NCBI GenBank assembly: GCA_024400545.1
Contig: JAKSMO010000007.1
Coordinates: 1 to 55,857, forward strand
DNA from: Bacteroidales bacterium
GTDB taxonomy: Bacteria; Bacteroidota; Bacteroidia; Bacteroidales; P3
Length of the DNA stretch: 55,857 bases
Reading direction: 5' to 3'
The notes beneath the pieces were generated by a model. The model was not told where the DNA came from, did no database searches, and worked only from the letters and a program-made list of their open reading frames with translations. Position numbers and translations under genes: made by a program. How positions within the stretch are numbered: position 1 is the stretch's first letter; the number at the start of each line of letters is the position of its first letter. Of this stretch, positions 7,777 through 16,008 are shown one piece after another.

Positions 7777-10344
7777 TTAGCGAACGATCAGCTTCTCAAC
7801 TTTGCTGAATTTGTCGTTGGTGATGCGTACAAAGTAAGCACCCTTAGCGAGGTTGCTGAGGTTGATAACCTGAGCGTTTTCAGCATTGATGTTCTGGTTG
7901 TAAACAACACGGCCGCTCATGTCAACGAGAGTGCAGTTAACCATACCGGTAACACCAGCGATGGTGAGGTTGACCTGAGAAGTAGCGGGGTTGGGCTGGA
8001 GGTTCATGCGTACGCCAGCAGCAACGGGATCGATGCTCTCGGTGGGCATGTAGAAGTCGAAGGTGATGGTGTGGTCAGCGTTGATGTCTTCGAATGCATA
8101 GTAGTAATAAACAGCATCGAGTTCTTCATCGTAGTAGAGCTGGAGGTTAGCATCGCCAGTCTCTTCGTCTTCGTTCCAAGCTTCGCGCTCAACACCGTCA
8201 ACGATAACATGAGCTCTGCAACCAGCAGCAGCAACACCGATAACCTGGCAAGTGGAGCTTACGACGGGATTGATGGTGGAACCGCAAACGTCCTCACCAT
8301 TGTACTCGGCGTGACCGAACTCGGAGTTTTCGCAGTTAACCTGGATGTTCTTACGGGGCATCTCAACGCGAGGACCAACGATCATACGGATCATGGGGTT
8401 GTAGTCAACATAATAGCTAGCGAAGGTGCTGCCGTTGCCGCTGTCACCACCGTAGCTAGGATCGTTGATGAAGGTCTGATACTGGTTGATGGGGAAAACG
8501 TTGCCATACTTAGCGGTAGCCTCGTTGTTGCGGAAGTAGATAATGGTATCATACTGGTCGGGACGGCTGGGGCTAGCTACGCGATAGTTGCCGAGAGCCT
8601 CGGTAGCGAGTGCGAAGTAACCATCTTCCTCGATGGTGTAACCAATGCGATAGCTGGTGTTAGCTTCGAGAGCGGGCTGCTCGGGGAAGGGGATGTAAAC
8701 AGTGTTGTAGTTGCCATAGGTGAGGTAACCATTGCTGTTGCGGCCGATAACGTTGCTGTCGTTAACATCGCTAGCAGCAATCTGCTTAACGTTAGCACCA
8801 GTGTTGATGCGGTTGAAACCTACAGAACCACCGTCGTACTCATCGGAGGTGAGGTATGCGGAGATCTTGGTACCAGTAGCGTGGTAGCCTTCAACGGGAG
8901 AAGCAACGAGTTCGACACCCTTGATAACCCAATCGGTGGGAACAGTAACGTCGGTGGTGTAACGGGAAGTTACCATGTAACCAGCCTGATAGTAGTGAAC
9001 TTCGTCAGCATCCTCGGTAACATACCAGTTAGGAGCATTATAAACGTAACCGAACAGCCAGTAGTTGTAGGGGCTGTAGGTAAGAACGCCATTATCGTGA
9101 GCCCAAGTGTAGTTGCCTTCTGCGTTAGCGCCGGTAACCTGATAGTACATGGTGTCGTAGTTCAGGGTCAGAGCGTCGTTGGTGAGAGTAGCATAGAGGT
9201 AGTTGTCGCCAGTGTTAGCGGTGGGGAGAGCCATACCTTCACCATGAGCGGTGTGGTCGATGTAACCATACCAGCCACGATAGTTGAGGGAGTCGGGGAG
9301 CAACCAACCAGCGCGGTCAGCGATAACTTCCTTAGTGGTGCTAACATTGATAGAACCATTGTTGTAGGAGTCGATCAAAGTAGCCTGGTCCTGAGTAGCA
9401 TTGAGGTGGTAGAGCTTAGCGTAAACATTGCTCTGGTTTTGATAACCAGTGTTCTGAACCTGGGTGTACCAAGCGGGGTTGATGGTCATACCCTGGGGGA
9501 TCATACCATAGTTACCCTCGGTGTACTCCTGGTCGTATTTCTTCAGACGGTCAGCGTCGCCTACGACAACGGCTACGTCGTCGATGATCCAGAAATAGCC
9601 ATAAGCATTGCGGTTAGCATCGAGAGATTTGTAACGGATACGGATGGAAAGGTTTGCATTGCCAGCAGCGTCAACGGGGAGAGTGTAAGTGGACATGCCC
9701 CAGAGGGTGCCGTTAACAGCGATGTCAACACCGGTAACGTTGATTTCCACGTTGGTCCAGGTAGTGCCATTGGTGCTGTAGTCGATGTAGCAGTTATCAT
9801 AATATTTACGATAGTACTGGAAGAAAGTCACATCGAGAACACCAGCGCTAGAAGCGTCGATACCATCAATCTGGATGTAAGCGTTGAAGTTACCAGACAT
9901 AGGAGTACGCTGGTCATAGAGGGACATCATCATCCAACCGTTCTCTGCGGAAGAGGTAGCGGTGTCGAGATAGCGGCCCATGTTCTCAACGAAACGAGCA
10001 ACGTCGCCGAAGTAGTTCTGAGCGAGAGCGGAATAAACGCTGGAAGCGCTGTTGAGGGTAGCCTCACTGTTGTCGTTCCAACGACGCCAGGTAGCGTAGT
10101 CGTAGGACTCTGCATGACCTTCGAGACCGCCAGGGATAATGCCAGTGCTGTAACCGGTGTTGGCAGCGGAGAAGTCAACAGTTACGAGAGCAGTAGCATC
10201 TTTGGTGAAGATGGAACTGCTGTAGTTCTCGGTCTGAGCAGCCTTTGCAGGTGCCTTGCACTCCTTCTGATAGGGAGTAGCGGTCTGAGCGAAAGCGAAG
10301 CTAGCGCACAGAGCGAAAGTTAGAACCATTAAAGTTTTTTTCAT
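7777..10344 (-). CDS. Secreted T9SS cargo protein, paralogue 2 (probably abundant)
   Basis: An 855-residue protein with a signal peptide (about 1-19, ASFAFA then Gln) and a type A T9SS sorting domain (about 780-855: NLQPNPATSQVNLTI, LVDMSGRVVYNQ, GAYFVRITN, KVEKLIVR). The architecture matches the adjacent 815-residue paralogue: beta-sandwich N-terminus, long unassigned middle, Cys-containing module before the sorting domain. That module carries an extra acidic insertion (EREAWNEDEETGD). Codons are strongly biased to GCT, GTT, GGT, AAC, TAC and TTC, as in rpsB and tsf here, so I infer high expression, perhaps as a major surface protein. It has its own TATATTTG promoter box and a strong terminator. 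Function unknown; no catalytic motif recognised. Confidence 0.88.
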   Translation of the reverse strand: MKKTLMVLTFALCASFAFAQTATPYQKECKAPAKAAQTENYSSSIFTKDATALVTVDFSAANTGYSTGIIPGGLEGHAESYDYATWRRWNDNSEATLNSASSVYSALAQNYFGDVARFVENMGRYLDTATSSAENGWMMMSLYDQRTPMSGNFNAYIQIDGIDASSAGVLDVTFFQYYRKYYDNCYIDYSTNGTTWTNVEINVTGVDIAVNGTLWGMSTYTLPVDAAGNANLSIRIRYKSLDANRNAYGYFWIIDDVAVVVGDADRLKKYDQEYTEGNYGMIPQGMTINPAWYTQVQNTGYQNQSNVYAKLYHLNATQDQATLIDSYNNGSINVSTTKEVIADRAGWLLPDSLNYRGWYGYIDHTAHGEGMALPTANTGDNYLYATLTNDALTLNYDTMYYQVTGANAEGNYTWAHDNGVLTYSPYNYWLFGYVYNAPNWYVTEDADEVHYYQAGYMVTSRYTTDVTVPTDWVIKGVELVASPVEGYHATGTKISAYLTSDEYDGGSVGFNRINTGANVKQIAASDVNDSNVIGRNSNGYLTYGNYNTVYIPFPEQPALEANTSYRIGYTIEEDGYFALATEALGNYRVASPSRPDQYDTIIYFRNNEATAKYGNVFPINQYQTFINDPSYGGDSGNGSTFASYYVDYNPMIRMIVGPRVEMPRKNIQVNCENSEFGHAEYNGEDVCGSTINPVVSSTCQVIGVAAAGCRAHVIVDGVEREAWNEDEETGDANLQLYYDEELDAVYYYYAFEDINADHTITFDFYMPTESIDPVAAGVRMNLQPNPATSQVNLTIAGVTGMVNCTLVDMSGRVVYNQNINAENAQVINLSNLAKGAYFVRITNDKFSKVEKLIVR

Positions 10345-10660
10345 TGTTTTGTATTTTTGATGAATAATAAATTTTCGAATTACTATTATTTAAAACACTC
10401 ATGTACAAATAGTTTAACTATCGCACAGAGGGTCTTACCACTTTTCATAATTCAGTGCAAATATATACCATTTTTTTGACATAGCGAACTTTTTTTGATT
10501 TTTTAGTATTTTTTTATATTCATTGGTGGGGAATAATTGCCCCCTAATGAAACATTGTGCGCACCACTTCAGTGGGCCACTTTTATATTATTTTTAATAT
10601 TTATACAATAAAAAAAAAGATTTCGAGTTAATGTCAATATCTTAAATAATATTCGGACCG
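10345..10660. other. Divergent intergenic region
   Basis: 316 nt, very AT-rich, no gene seen. It holds the paralogue-2 leader and promoter, an imperfect hairpin at about 10519-10551 (GGGG, 8-nt loop, CCCC, flanked by CATT / AATG) and a small palindrome CCAC-TTCA-GTGG at about 10562-10573. Either could be an operator. No clear plus-strand promoter for the 10661 gene. Confidence 0.5.
10458..10465 (-). promoter_or_regulatory. -7 box for paralogue 2
   Basis: Minus-strand TATATTTG fits TAnnTTTG and lies about 114 nt before the ATG, leaving an AT-rich leader of roughly 105 nt. Confidence 0.5.
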
Positions 10661-11983
10661 ATGAAAAATATAATTTATATATTATCATTATTATTTATTT
10701 TAAGTTCGTGCGCTAGCCAAAAGCGACAAGGGGCTACGGACGACTCACGGTATAAGCGGAAGCCGATTGTGGAGGTGAGTGAAGATGACTTGAAGTGCGA
10801 GGCCGCACAAATGGAGGCTACCGTGCAGCAACTAGTGGGCAAAACGGAAGAAGCCATAGAGCAGTATCACAAGATCTTGTCGGGAAGGGGCAATTATGCT
10901 CCCGCTCACTACGAACTGGGAAAGATATACCTAAGCAAGGGTTGGACCGACAGTGCCCTGTATCACACAAAGATGGCGTTGAGTCGCAATCCGGACAACT
11001 ATTGGTACGAACACCAGCTGGCCAAGATTTACGAACGGATGCAAGACGGAAAGAATCTGACTGCCACCTGGGAGGACATTGTGAAGCGGCATCCGGAAAA
11101 GCCCGAAAACTACTACGACCTTTCGAATGCCTATCTGATGGCCAACGACATAACTTCCAGTATTGAAGTGTTGGACCGTGTGGAACGCAAATTCGGCATC
11201 AGCGAGCCTGTATCACTGCAAAAACAGAAATTATGGAGCGCCATAAATCGACACGACAAAGCTCGCAAAGAGCTGGAAAAACTAGCCGAAGCTGTGCCCA
11301 GCGAGACTGGATATAGCGCCATTCTGGCCGAGAGCTATATGGGCGAGAAGAACTATGCCAAGGCCCTCCAGTACTACTATAGTATTTTGAAAGCCACTCC
11401 TAACGACGAGAATATACACATTTCGATTGCTTCATGCTACCTTTCAATGAACAATATGGACAGCACTTTTGTCCACCTGCAGGCGGGCGTGCGAAACCCA
11501 AGCATCGACTGCCACCACAAACTGCTCTACCTGACGGAGTTTTTGCGCAACCGGTCGTTTTTTGGCACCTATAACAAGGCCTGCTTTGCCCTGGCCGACG
11601 ATTTGGCTGGCCATTGCGACGGCGAAACAAACCACCACTTCCTCTACGGTCAGATGCTTGCGGCGCAGGAGCGATACGCTGAAGCCGCTGCACAGTTTGC
11701 GCAACATATCGAAAACGACAAAAGCCAGTATGAGGCATGGGACGCACTGCTGATTTGCGAAAGCATGGTTTCGGACACTTCGGCCTCACTGCTCGAACAT
11801 GCCCTCCAGGCATCGGAGCTATTCCCTTTGAATGCCCGCCCCTACATCATTCTGGCACAGGGATACAACAAATTGGGCGACTGCGAAAAAGCCAAGCTTT
11901 ACATACAGCGCTGCCTGATGGTGGCTCCCAACAATGCTGGAGTTAAGCAATTAGACGAAACGATCAAACAATCTTGTGAATGA
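10661..11983 (+). CDS. TPR-repeat lipoprotein
   Basis: A 440-residue protein with a lipoprotein signal (LSSC, lipidated Cys17). Tetratricopeptide helix pairs run through most of the rest, for example YHKILSGRGNYAPAHYELGKIY, AYLMANDITSSIEVLDRV and LPLNARPYIILAQGYNKLGDCEKAKLY in part. It should be a membrane-anchored scaffold for protein contacts in the envelope; the partner is unknown. The stop overlaps the start of the DUF4292 gene by 4 nt (ATGA), so the two are translationally coupled and may act together. It heads a plus-strand run through tadA. Confidence 0.88.
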   Translation: MKNIIYILSLLFILSSCASQKRQGATDDSRYKRKPIVEVSEDDLKCEAAQMEATVQQLVGKTEEAIEQYHKILSGRGNYAPAHYELGKIYLSKGWTDSALYHTKMALSRNPDNYWYEHQLAKIYERMQDGKNLTATWEDIVKRHPEKPENYYDLSNAYLMANDITSSIEVLDRVERKFGISEPVSLQKQKLWSAINRHDKARKELEKLAEAVPSETGYSAILAESYMGEKNYAKALQYYYSILKATPNDENIHISIASCYLSMNNMDSTFVHLQAGVRNPSIDCHHKLLYLTEFLRNRSFFGTYNKACFALADDLAGHCDGETNHHFLYGQMLAAQERYAEAAAQFAQHIENDKSQYEAWDALLICESMVSDTSASLLEHALQASELFPLNARPYIILAQGYNKLGDCEKAKLYIQRCLMVAPNNAGVKQLDETIKQSCE

Positions 11984-12588
11984 TGCGAAAAATTCTACCC
12001 CTATTATTGATTCTGTGTTTGGTGATGACGGGTTGCCGCAGCCATAAAAATACCGCACGCAAACACCGTCACAACAAACCCGACACAACCCAAGTGGTGA
12101 CACCGACAAATCCGGACACTAACAGCGGCAGCGGCAACACCAACACTACCCCCAGCACAACAAAACCCACCACACCGACCAAACCCACCTACACACCGCA
12201 CTACTACACTTGCAATTTCACTGCCGAAGCACAAGGCATTAAAGCCAACGGACAGATGAGACTGCAAAACGACAGCACGATATGGATTTGCGCCACCAAG
12301 ATTGTGGAATTGGGCCGAGCAAAATTCACACCCGATTCGGCAATAGTGTACGTAAAGCTGATGAACCGCTGCTTTAGAGGAACTTACGACGACCTATACC
12401 ACCGTTTCCGCTATCGCACCACATTCAAGCAACTATACCACCATGTGACTGCCCCTGATGCCGAAAAGCAACTGACCGACCTCTTTAAGCGATTTGGCAT
12501 AGAAGCCACCATCAAGATGGACCCCCTAAAGGAAGTTGGCAAGCAGAACTTCCCACTTGTGATCCCCAAGAACACCAACCAATTCTAA
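11980..12588 (+). CDS. DUF4292 lipoprotein
   Basis: A 202-residue lipoprotein: signal with lipobox MTGC (Cys19), a Thr/Pro/Asn/Ser linker (about 35-72), then a DUF4292-type domain whose NGQMRLQNDSTIWICATKIVELGRAKFTPDSAIVYVK-like strands follow the family pattern of a small LolA-like beta sheet. The family is confined to Bacteroidota and I know of no proven function. The 4-nt overlap with the TPR lipoprotein and 9-nt gap to the next secreted protein argue for a shared envelope role. Confidence 0.8.
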   Translation: MMRKILPLLLILCLVMTGCRSHKNTARKHRHNKPDTTQVVTPTNPDTNSGSGNTNTTPSTTKPTTPTKPTYTPHYYTCNFTAEAQGIKANGQMRLQNDSTIWICATKIVELGRAKFTPDSAIVYVKLMNRCFRGTYDDLYHRFRYRTTFKQLYHHVTAPDAEKQLTDLFKRFGIEATIKMDPLKEVGKQNFPLVIPKNTNQF

Positions 12589-12597
12589 TACACCAAT

Positions 12598-13374
12598 ATG
12601 AAAAGAAAAATCATCACTTTAATTCTTGTGTGCCTGCAATGGGCCGCCTGGTCGCAGCCCGACTCAAATGTGGATCTGTTCGACTCGGTGAAAGGAGTTT
12701 CGATTGTTGACTACTTTATGTCGAGGGTTGATTTTCAGCAAGAGAAGACAGACAGTATCTTGTTTGTAAAGACTTCGGTGGTGGAGCGAAACCACACCGA
12801 CGACACAATGACAATCTACCGCTGGTACATGGCCCCTATGTCAACACGCATCGAATTGTGGCAAGACGGCAAGATGGCCGACGCATACTACAGCGACGGT
12901 AGGAGCATTTTCCGCCATTTTGATGCCACCCGCAGAGAATGGGTGGATATGGACCAAATGGAATTTACCAATTTTGCCGAACCCTTGGACATCCGCGGAG
13001 CCCTGTATAATTGGCGCAGCAAAGGTGCCGAAATCAGCTATGCCGGCGAATACACCATGAAAGGCCAGGCCGTTGACCGTGTATATGTTACCTGTCCACA
13101 TAGTTACGACAGGTACTATTTCTTTGAGAAAAACTCCGGCATGTTGTTTATGGTAACCGAAAGTGACCGACGCTATGGCAATGCAAAATCAAAAGTATTT
13201 TCGGTAAATGTTGACTGGCGCGCATGGAGCGAATATGTGCCAGTGCACCAATTCATGATGCCGGCAGTAGAATCGTACCAAGTGCAAGACCAAGTAATTA
13301 TCATCAAAAACAAATATCAATACCTACCCAAACAAACGTCTCTCTTTTCTGAGGACTTTATCCCCAAACGATGA
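12598..13374 (+). CDS. Secreted protein of unknown function
   Basis: A 258-residue protein with a signal peptide (about 1-19, WAAWS then Gln). The rest alternates short beta strands of the kind seen in LolA/LolB-like half barrels (WYMAPMSTRIELWQDGK, YYFFEKNSGML). No enzyme motif or lipobox. Its stop overlaps the tadA start by 4 nt and it follows the DUF4292 gene by 9 nt, so it belongs to the same transcription unit. A lipid-binding or outer-membrane assembly role is a guess from fold-like features and context only. Confidence 0.75.
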   Translation: MKRKIITLILVCLQWAAWSQPDSNVDLFDSVKGVSIVDYFMSRVDFQQEKTDSILFVKTSVVERNHTDDTMTIYRWYMAPMSTRIELWQDGKMADAYYSDGRSIFRHFDATRREWVDMDQMEFTNFAEPLDIRGALYNWRSKGAEISYAGEYTMKGQAVDRVYVTCPHSYDRYYFFEKNSGMLFMVTESDRRYGNAKSKVFSVNVDWRAWSEYVPVHQFMMPAVESYQVQDQVIIIKNKYQYLPKQTSLFSEDFIPKR

Positions 13375-13817
13375 GCATTTTTGACAATCCCGACGAGTTT
13401 TATATGCGCCAGGCACTGCGCGAAGCTCAAGCCGCATACGACGAGGAGGAGATTCCCGTGGGTGCGGTAATCGTGAGTGGCGACAGAATCATAGCCCGAG
13501 CCCATAACAACACTGAGCGGCTGCACGATGTGACTGCCCATGCTGAAATGCTGGCTTTTACCGCTGCCACCAACATGCTGGATGCCAAATATCTGACGGG
13601 ATGCACTCTGTATGTGACCCTCGAACCCTGCGTGATGTGCGCCGGAGCAGCCGGGTGGACACAGATAAGCCGCATAGTGTATGGCGCATCCGACCCCAAA
13701 CGCGGCTTTGAACGACTCGGGCGAGAGATGCTCCACCCCAAAACCATTGTAGAAAACGGTCTTTTGAAAGACGAATGTGAGGAACTGCTGAAATCATTTT
13801 TTAAAAAAAGACGATAA
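13371..13817 (+). CDS. tadA: tRNA-specific adenosine deaminase TadA
   Basis: Converts A34 to inosine in the anticodon of tRNA-Arg(ACG). The 148-residue protein has the cytidine/adenosine deaminase zinc site: H57-A-E59 (AHAEM) and P86-C-V-M-C90 (PCVMC), with Glu59 as proton shuttle. Length and motifs fit TadA better than the larger deaminases. The ATG overlaps the preceding stop (ATGA). Confidence 0.93.
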   Translation: MSIFDNPDEFYMRQALREAQAAYDEEEIPVGAVIVSGDRIIARAHNNTERLHDVTAHAEMLAFTAATNMLDAKYLTGCTLYVTLEPCVMCAGAAGWTQISRIVYGASDPKRGFERLGREMLHPKTIVENGLLKDECEELLKSFFKKRR

Positions 13818-13834
13818 ATAAATAAAACATAGTT

Positions 13835-14725
13835 ATGAAACCTACTTTATTAGTTCTTGCTGCCGGTATGGGCAGCCGCTACGGCGGACTCAAACAGGTT
13901 GACGGCGTTGGCCCCAACGGTGAAATCATCATGGACTATTCCATTAAAGACGCTATCCGCGCCGGTTTTGGCAAAGTGGTCTTTGTTATTCGCCACGACT
14001 TTGAAGATGCTTTCAAGTCGAAGATCAATGCCGAACATTTTGGCAATCAAATCGAGGTTAAGTATGTTTACCAAGAGCTTAACTACCTGCCCGAAGGTTT
14101 TGCAGTGCCCGAAGGCCGTGTGAAACCTTGGGGAACCAATCATGCTATTTTGATGGCCAAAGACGTGATCAACGAGCCTTTCGCCATTATCAATGCCGAC
14201 GATTTTTATGGTGCTGACGCCTTCAAGGTGATGGGCGACCATCTTCGCACCCTTGAGAACGCCAAAGGCCAGTACTGCATGGTGGGCTACAAGCTGGAGA
14301 ACACACTGAGCGAGAACGGCACCGTATCGCGCGGAGTTTGCGAGGTGGATGCAAACGGACTTCTGGCAGGCATGACCGAGCGCACCAGCATTGGTCGCAC
14401 TGCTAACGGCATCGAATATAAAGATACCGACGATTCTATGCACCCCCTGGCTGCCGACGCCACCGTTTCGATGAACCTGTTCGGCTTCACCCCCGACTAT
14501 TTTGTGGAGAGCGAGAAACTCTTTGTAGAATGGCTTCGCGAGCATGGCAGCGAAATGAAGTCGGAATATTACATTCCTTATGCCGTAAACACCTTCATCA
14601 ACAATGGTTATGCCACTATGCGTGTGCTGAAAACCACTGCCCAGTGGTTTGGCGTAACCTATCAGGAAGATCGCCCCATGGTGGTAGAACGCCTGAAGAA
14701 GCTTCACGAAGAAGGAATCTACTAA
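13835..14725 (+). CDS. Sugar-phosphate nucleotidyltransferase-like protein
   Basis: A 296-residue protein with the nucleotidyltransferase signature LAAGMGSRYGGLKQ (about 8-21), the conserved Asp-containing INADDFYG (about 119-126) and the KPWGTNHAIL stretch. The family transfers NMP to sugar 1-phosphates; the exact substrate cannot be told from sequence. It starts 17 nt after tadA and is followed at once by a 27-bp hairpin made of 7-nt units. Confidence 0.85.
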   Translation: MKPTLLVLAAGMGSRYGGLKQVDGVGPNGEIIMDYSIKDAIRAGFGKVVFVIRHDFEDAFKSKINAEHFGNQIEVKYVYQELNYLPEGFAVPEGRVKPWGTNHAILMAKDVINEPFAIINADDFYGADAFKVMGDHLRTLENAKGQYCMVGYKLENTLSENGTVSRGVCEVDANGLLAGMTERTSIGRTANGIEYKDTDDSMHPLAADATVSMNLFGFTPDYFVESEKLFVEWLREHGSEMKSEYYIPYAVNTFINNGYATMRVLKTTAQWFGVTYQEDRPMVVERLKKLHEEGIY

Positions 14726-14730
14726 TAGAT

Positions 14731-14803
14731 TTATGATTTAAGAGTTATGAATTAAGAGTATGGCTTCCAGCCCAATTCTTAATTCATAACTCTTAAATCA
14801 TAA
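14731..14803 (+). repeat. Post-stop hairpin built of 7-nt units
   Basis: A perfect 27-bp inverted repeat (14731-14757 / 14777-14803) with a 19-nt loop that itself contains GGCT/AGCC. The left arm is four 7-mers in exact phase: TTATGAT, TTAAGAG, TTATGAA, TTAAGAG. The plus strand has no C from 14723 to 14763 and no G from 14771 to 14806. It starts 5 nt after the nucleotidyltransferase stop and could serve as a terminator, though it lacks a T run. Confidence 0.92.
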
Positions 14804-14813
14804 TTAGTGCTGT

Positions 14814-15992
14814 ATGTTCGAAGAAATCATTGCCTTTGCCCAGGAGCATTGCCAAGACGACCCGCTGAAACTCGCACTTCAGCAGAGTCGGTACCCCAGT
14901 ATCGACCTAGGCCTTGTTGCGCAACAGCTTGAAGGTCGGCGACAGGCCTTGGCCAAATGGCCCTCTCTTGTCAGCTGCCAGCAGTATTTCTTCCCTCCCA
15001 AAATCAACCGCGAACAGAGTTCTTCCGAAACCACGGCAAAATACAAAGCCGACCTATTCCGCCAACTCAATGGCCGCACCTTTGCCGACCTCACCGGAGG
15101 GATGGGAATCGACACCTATTTCATTGGGCGAGAAGCCGAGTGTGCCGATTATTTTGAGCTCAACACCAACCTTTTCGGCATCACCGAGCACAATCTTGCA
15201 GTCCTCCAACAAACGCAAATCCACTGCCACAATACCGACAGCATACAGCACCTAACCGAGCACAACACAACCTACGACCTAATCCTCATCGACCCCGCTC
15301 GCCGCAACGACCACGGAGCCAAAGTGGTGGCTTTTGAAGACTGCACACCCAATCTGCTCGACAACCTGGCCATGATACGCAGCAGATGCCGATATCTAAT
15401 GGTCAAGGCCTCACCCATGATAGACCTGCGCCAAGCCATGCAGCAACTTGGCAATGTGGAAGCAGTCCACATTATTTCGGTGAACGGGGAATGCAAAGAA
15501 GTACTGTTTCTCATACCCGGCAACCAGACCAGCCACGCTGCACAAATCCACTGCGTGAACCTAGAAAGCACCGACTGCGCTATATCATTCAGCCCCGAGC
15601 AAGAAAGCCTCACCCCTCCCCTATTTGCCTCGGCTATGGGCCAATACCTCTATGAACCCAATGCCTCCATCATGAAAGGAGGGTGCTACAACATACTAGG
15701 ACAACAATTTGCGATAGCCCAGCTGGCGCGCAACACACATCTTTATACCTCCGATACCTGGGTTGAAAATTTCCCTGGTAGGAAATTCCGCGTCCTGCAG
15801 GAAATCGCCCTCAATGCCAAAGAGGCGAAGAAAGCATTGCCCGAAGGCAAAGCCCATGTGGCAACGCGCAACTACCCTATGGCCGCTGCCGACCTGCAAA
15901 AGAAGCTAAAACTAAAAGAAGGTGGCACCCTTTTCATTATCGCCGCCACACTAGGTTCCAAACCCTTGGGCTGGCTATGCGAGAAATGCTAA
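14814..15992 (+). CDS. THUMP-like class I SAM methyltransferase (PG_1098 type)
   Basis: A 392-residue protein. An N-terminal helical/ferredoxin-like part (1-85) precedes a Rossmann methyltransferase core with DLTGGMGID (about 92-100) as the SAM-binding loop and LILIDPARR (about 156-164) at the motif IV position. A C-terminal THUMP-like domain (about 300-392) follows. This matches a Bacteroidota family of presumed RNA methyltransferases; the modified base is unknown. It converges with the 16009 gene, the two stops being 16 nt apart with no terminator between. Confidence 0.82.
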   Translation: MFEEIIAFAQEHCQDDPLKLALQQSRYPSIDLGLVAQQLEGRRQALAKWPSLVSCQQYFFPPKINREQSSSETTAKYKADLFRQLNGRTFADLTGGMGIDTYFIGREAECADYFELNTNLFGITEHNLAVLQQTQIHCHNTDSIQHLTEHNTTYDLILIDPARRNDHGAKVVAFEDCTPNLLDNLAMIRSRCRYLMVKASPMIDLRQAMQQLGNVEAVHIISVNGECKEVLFLIPGNQTSHAAQIHCVNLESTDCAISFSPEQESLTPPLFASAMGQYLYEPNASIMKGGCYNILGQQFAIAQLARNTHLYTSDTWVENFPGRKFRVLQEIALNAKEAKKALPEGKAHVATRNYPMAAADLQKKLKLKEGGTLFIIAATLGSKPLGWLCEKC

Positions 15993-16008
15993 GCAACAGC
16001 CACACCAT

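Noticed and set aside
8071..10323. A 750-residue plus-strand frame antisense to T9SS paralogue 2
   Set aside because: It results from the strong codon bias of the real gene, which leaves the antisense frame free of stops; no promoter or recognisable domain.
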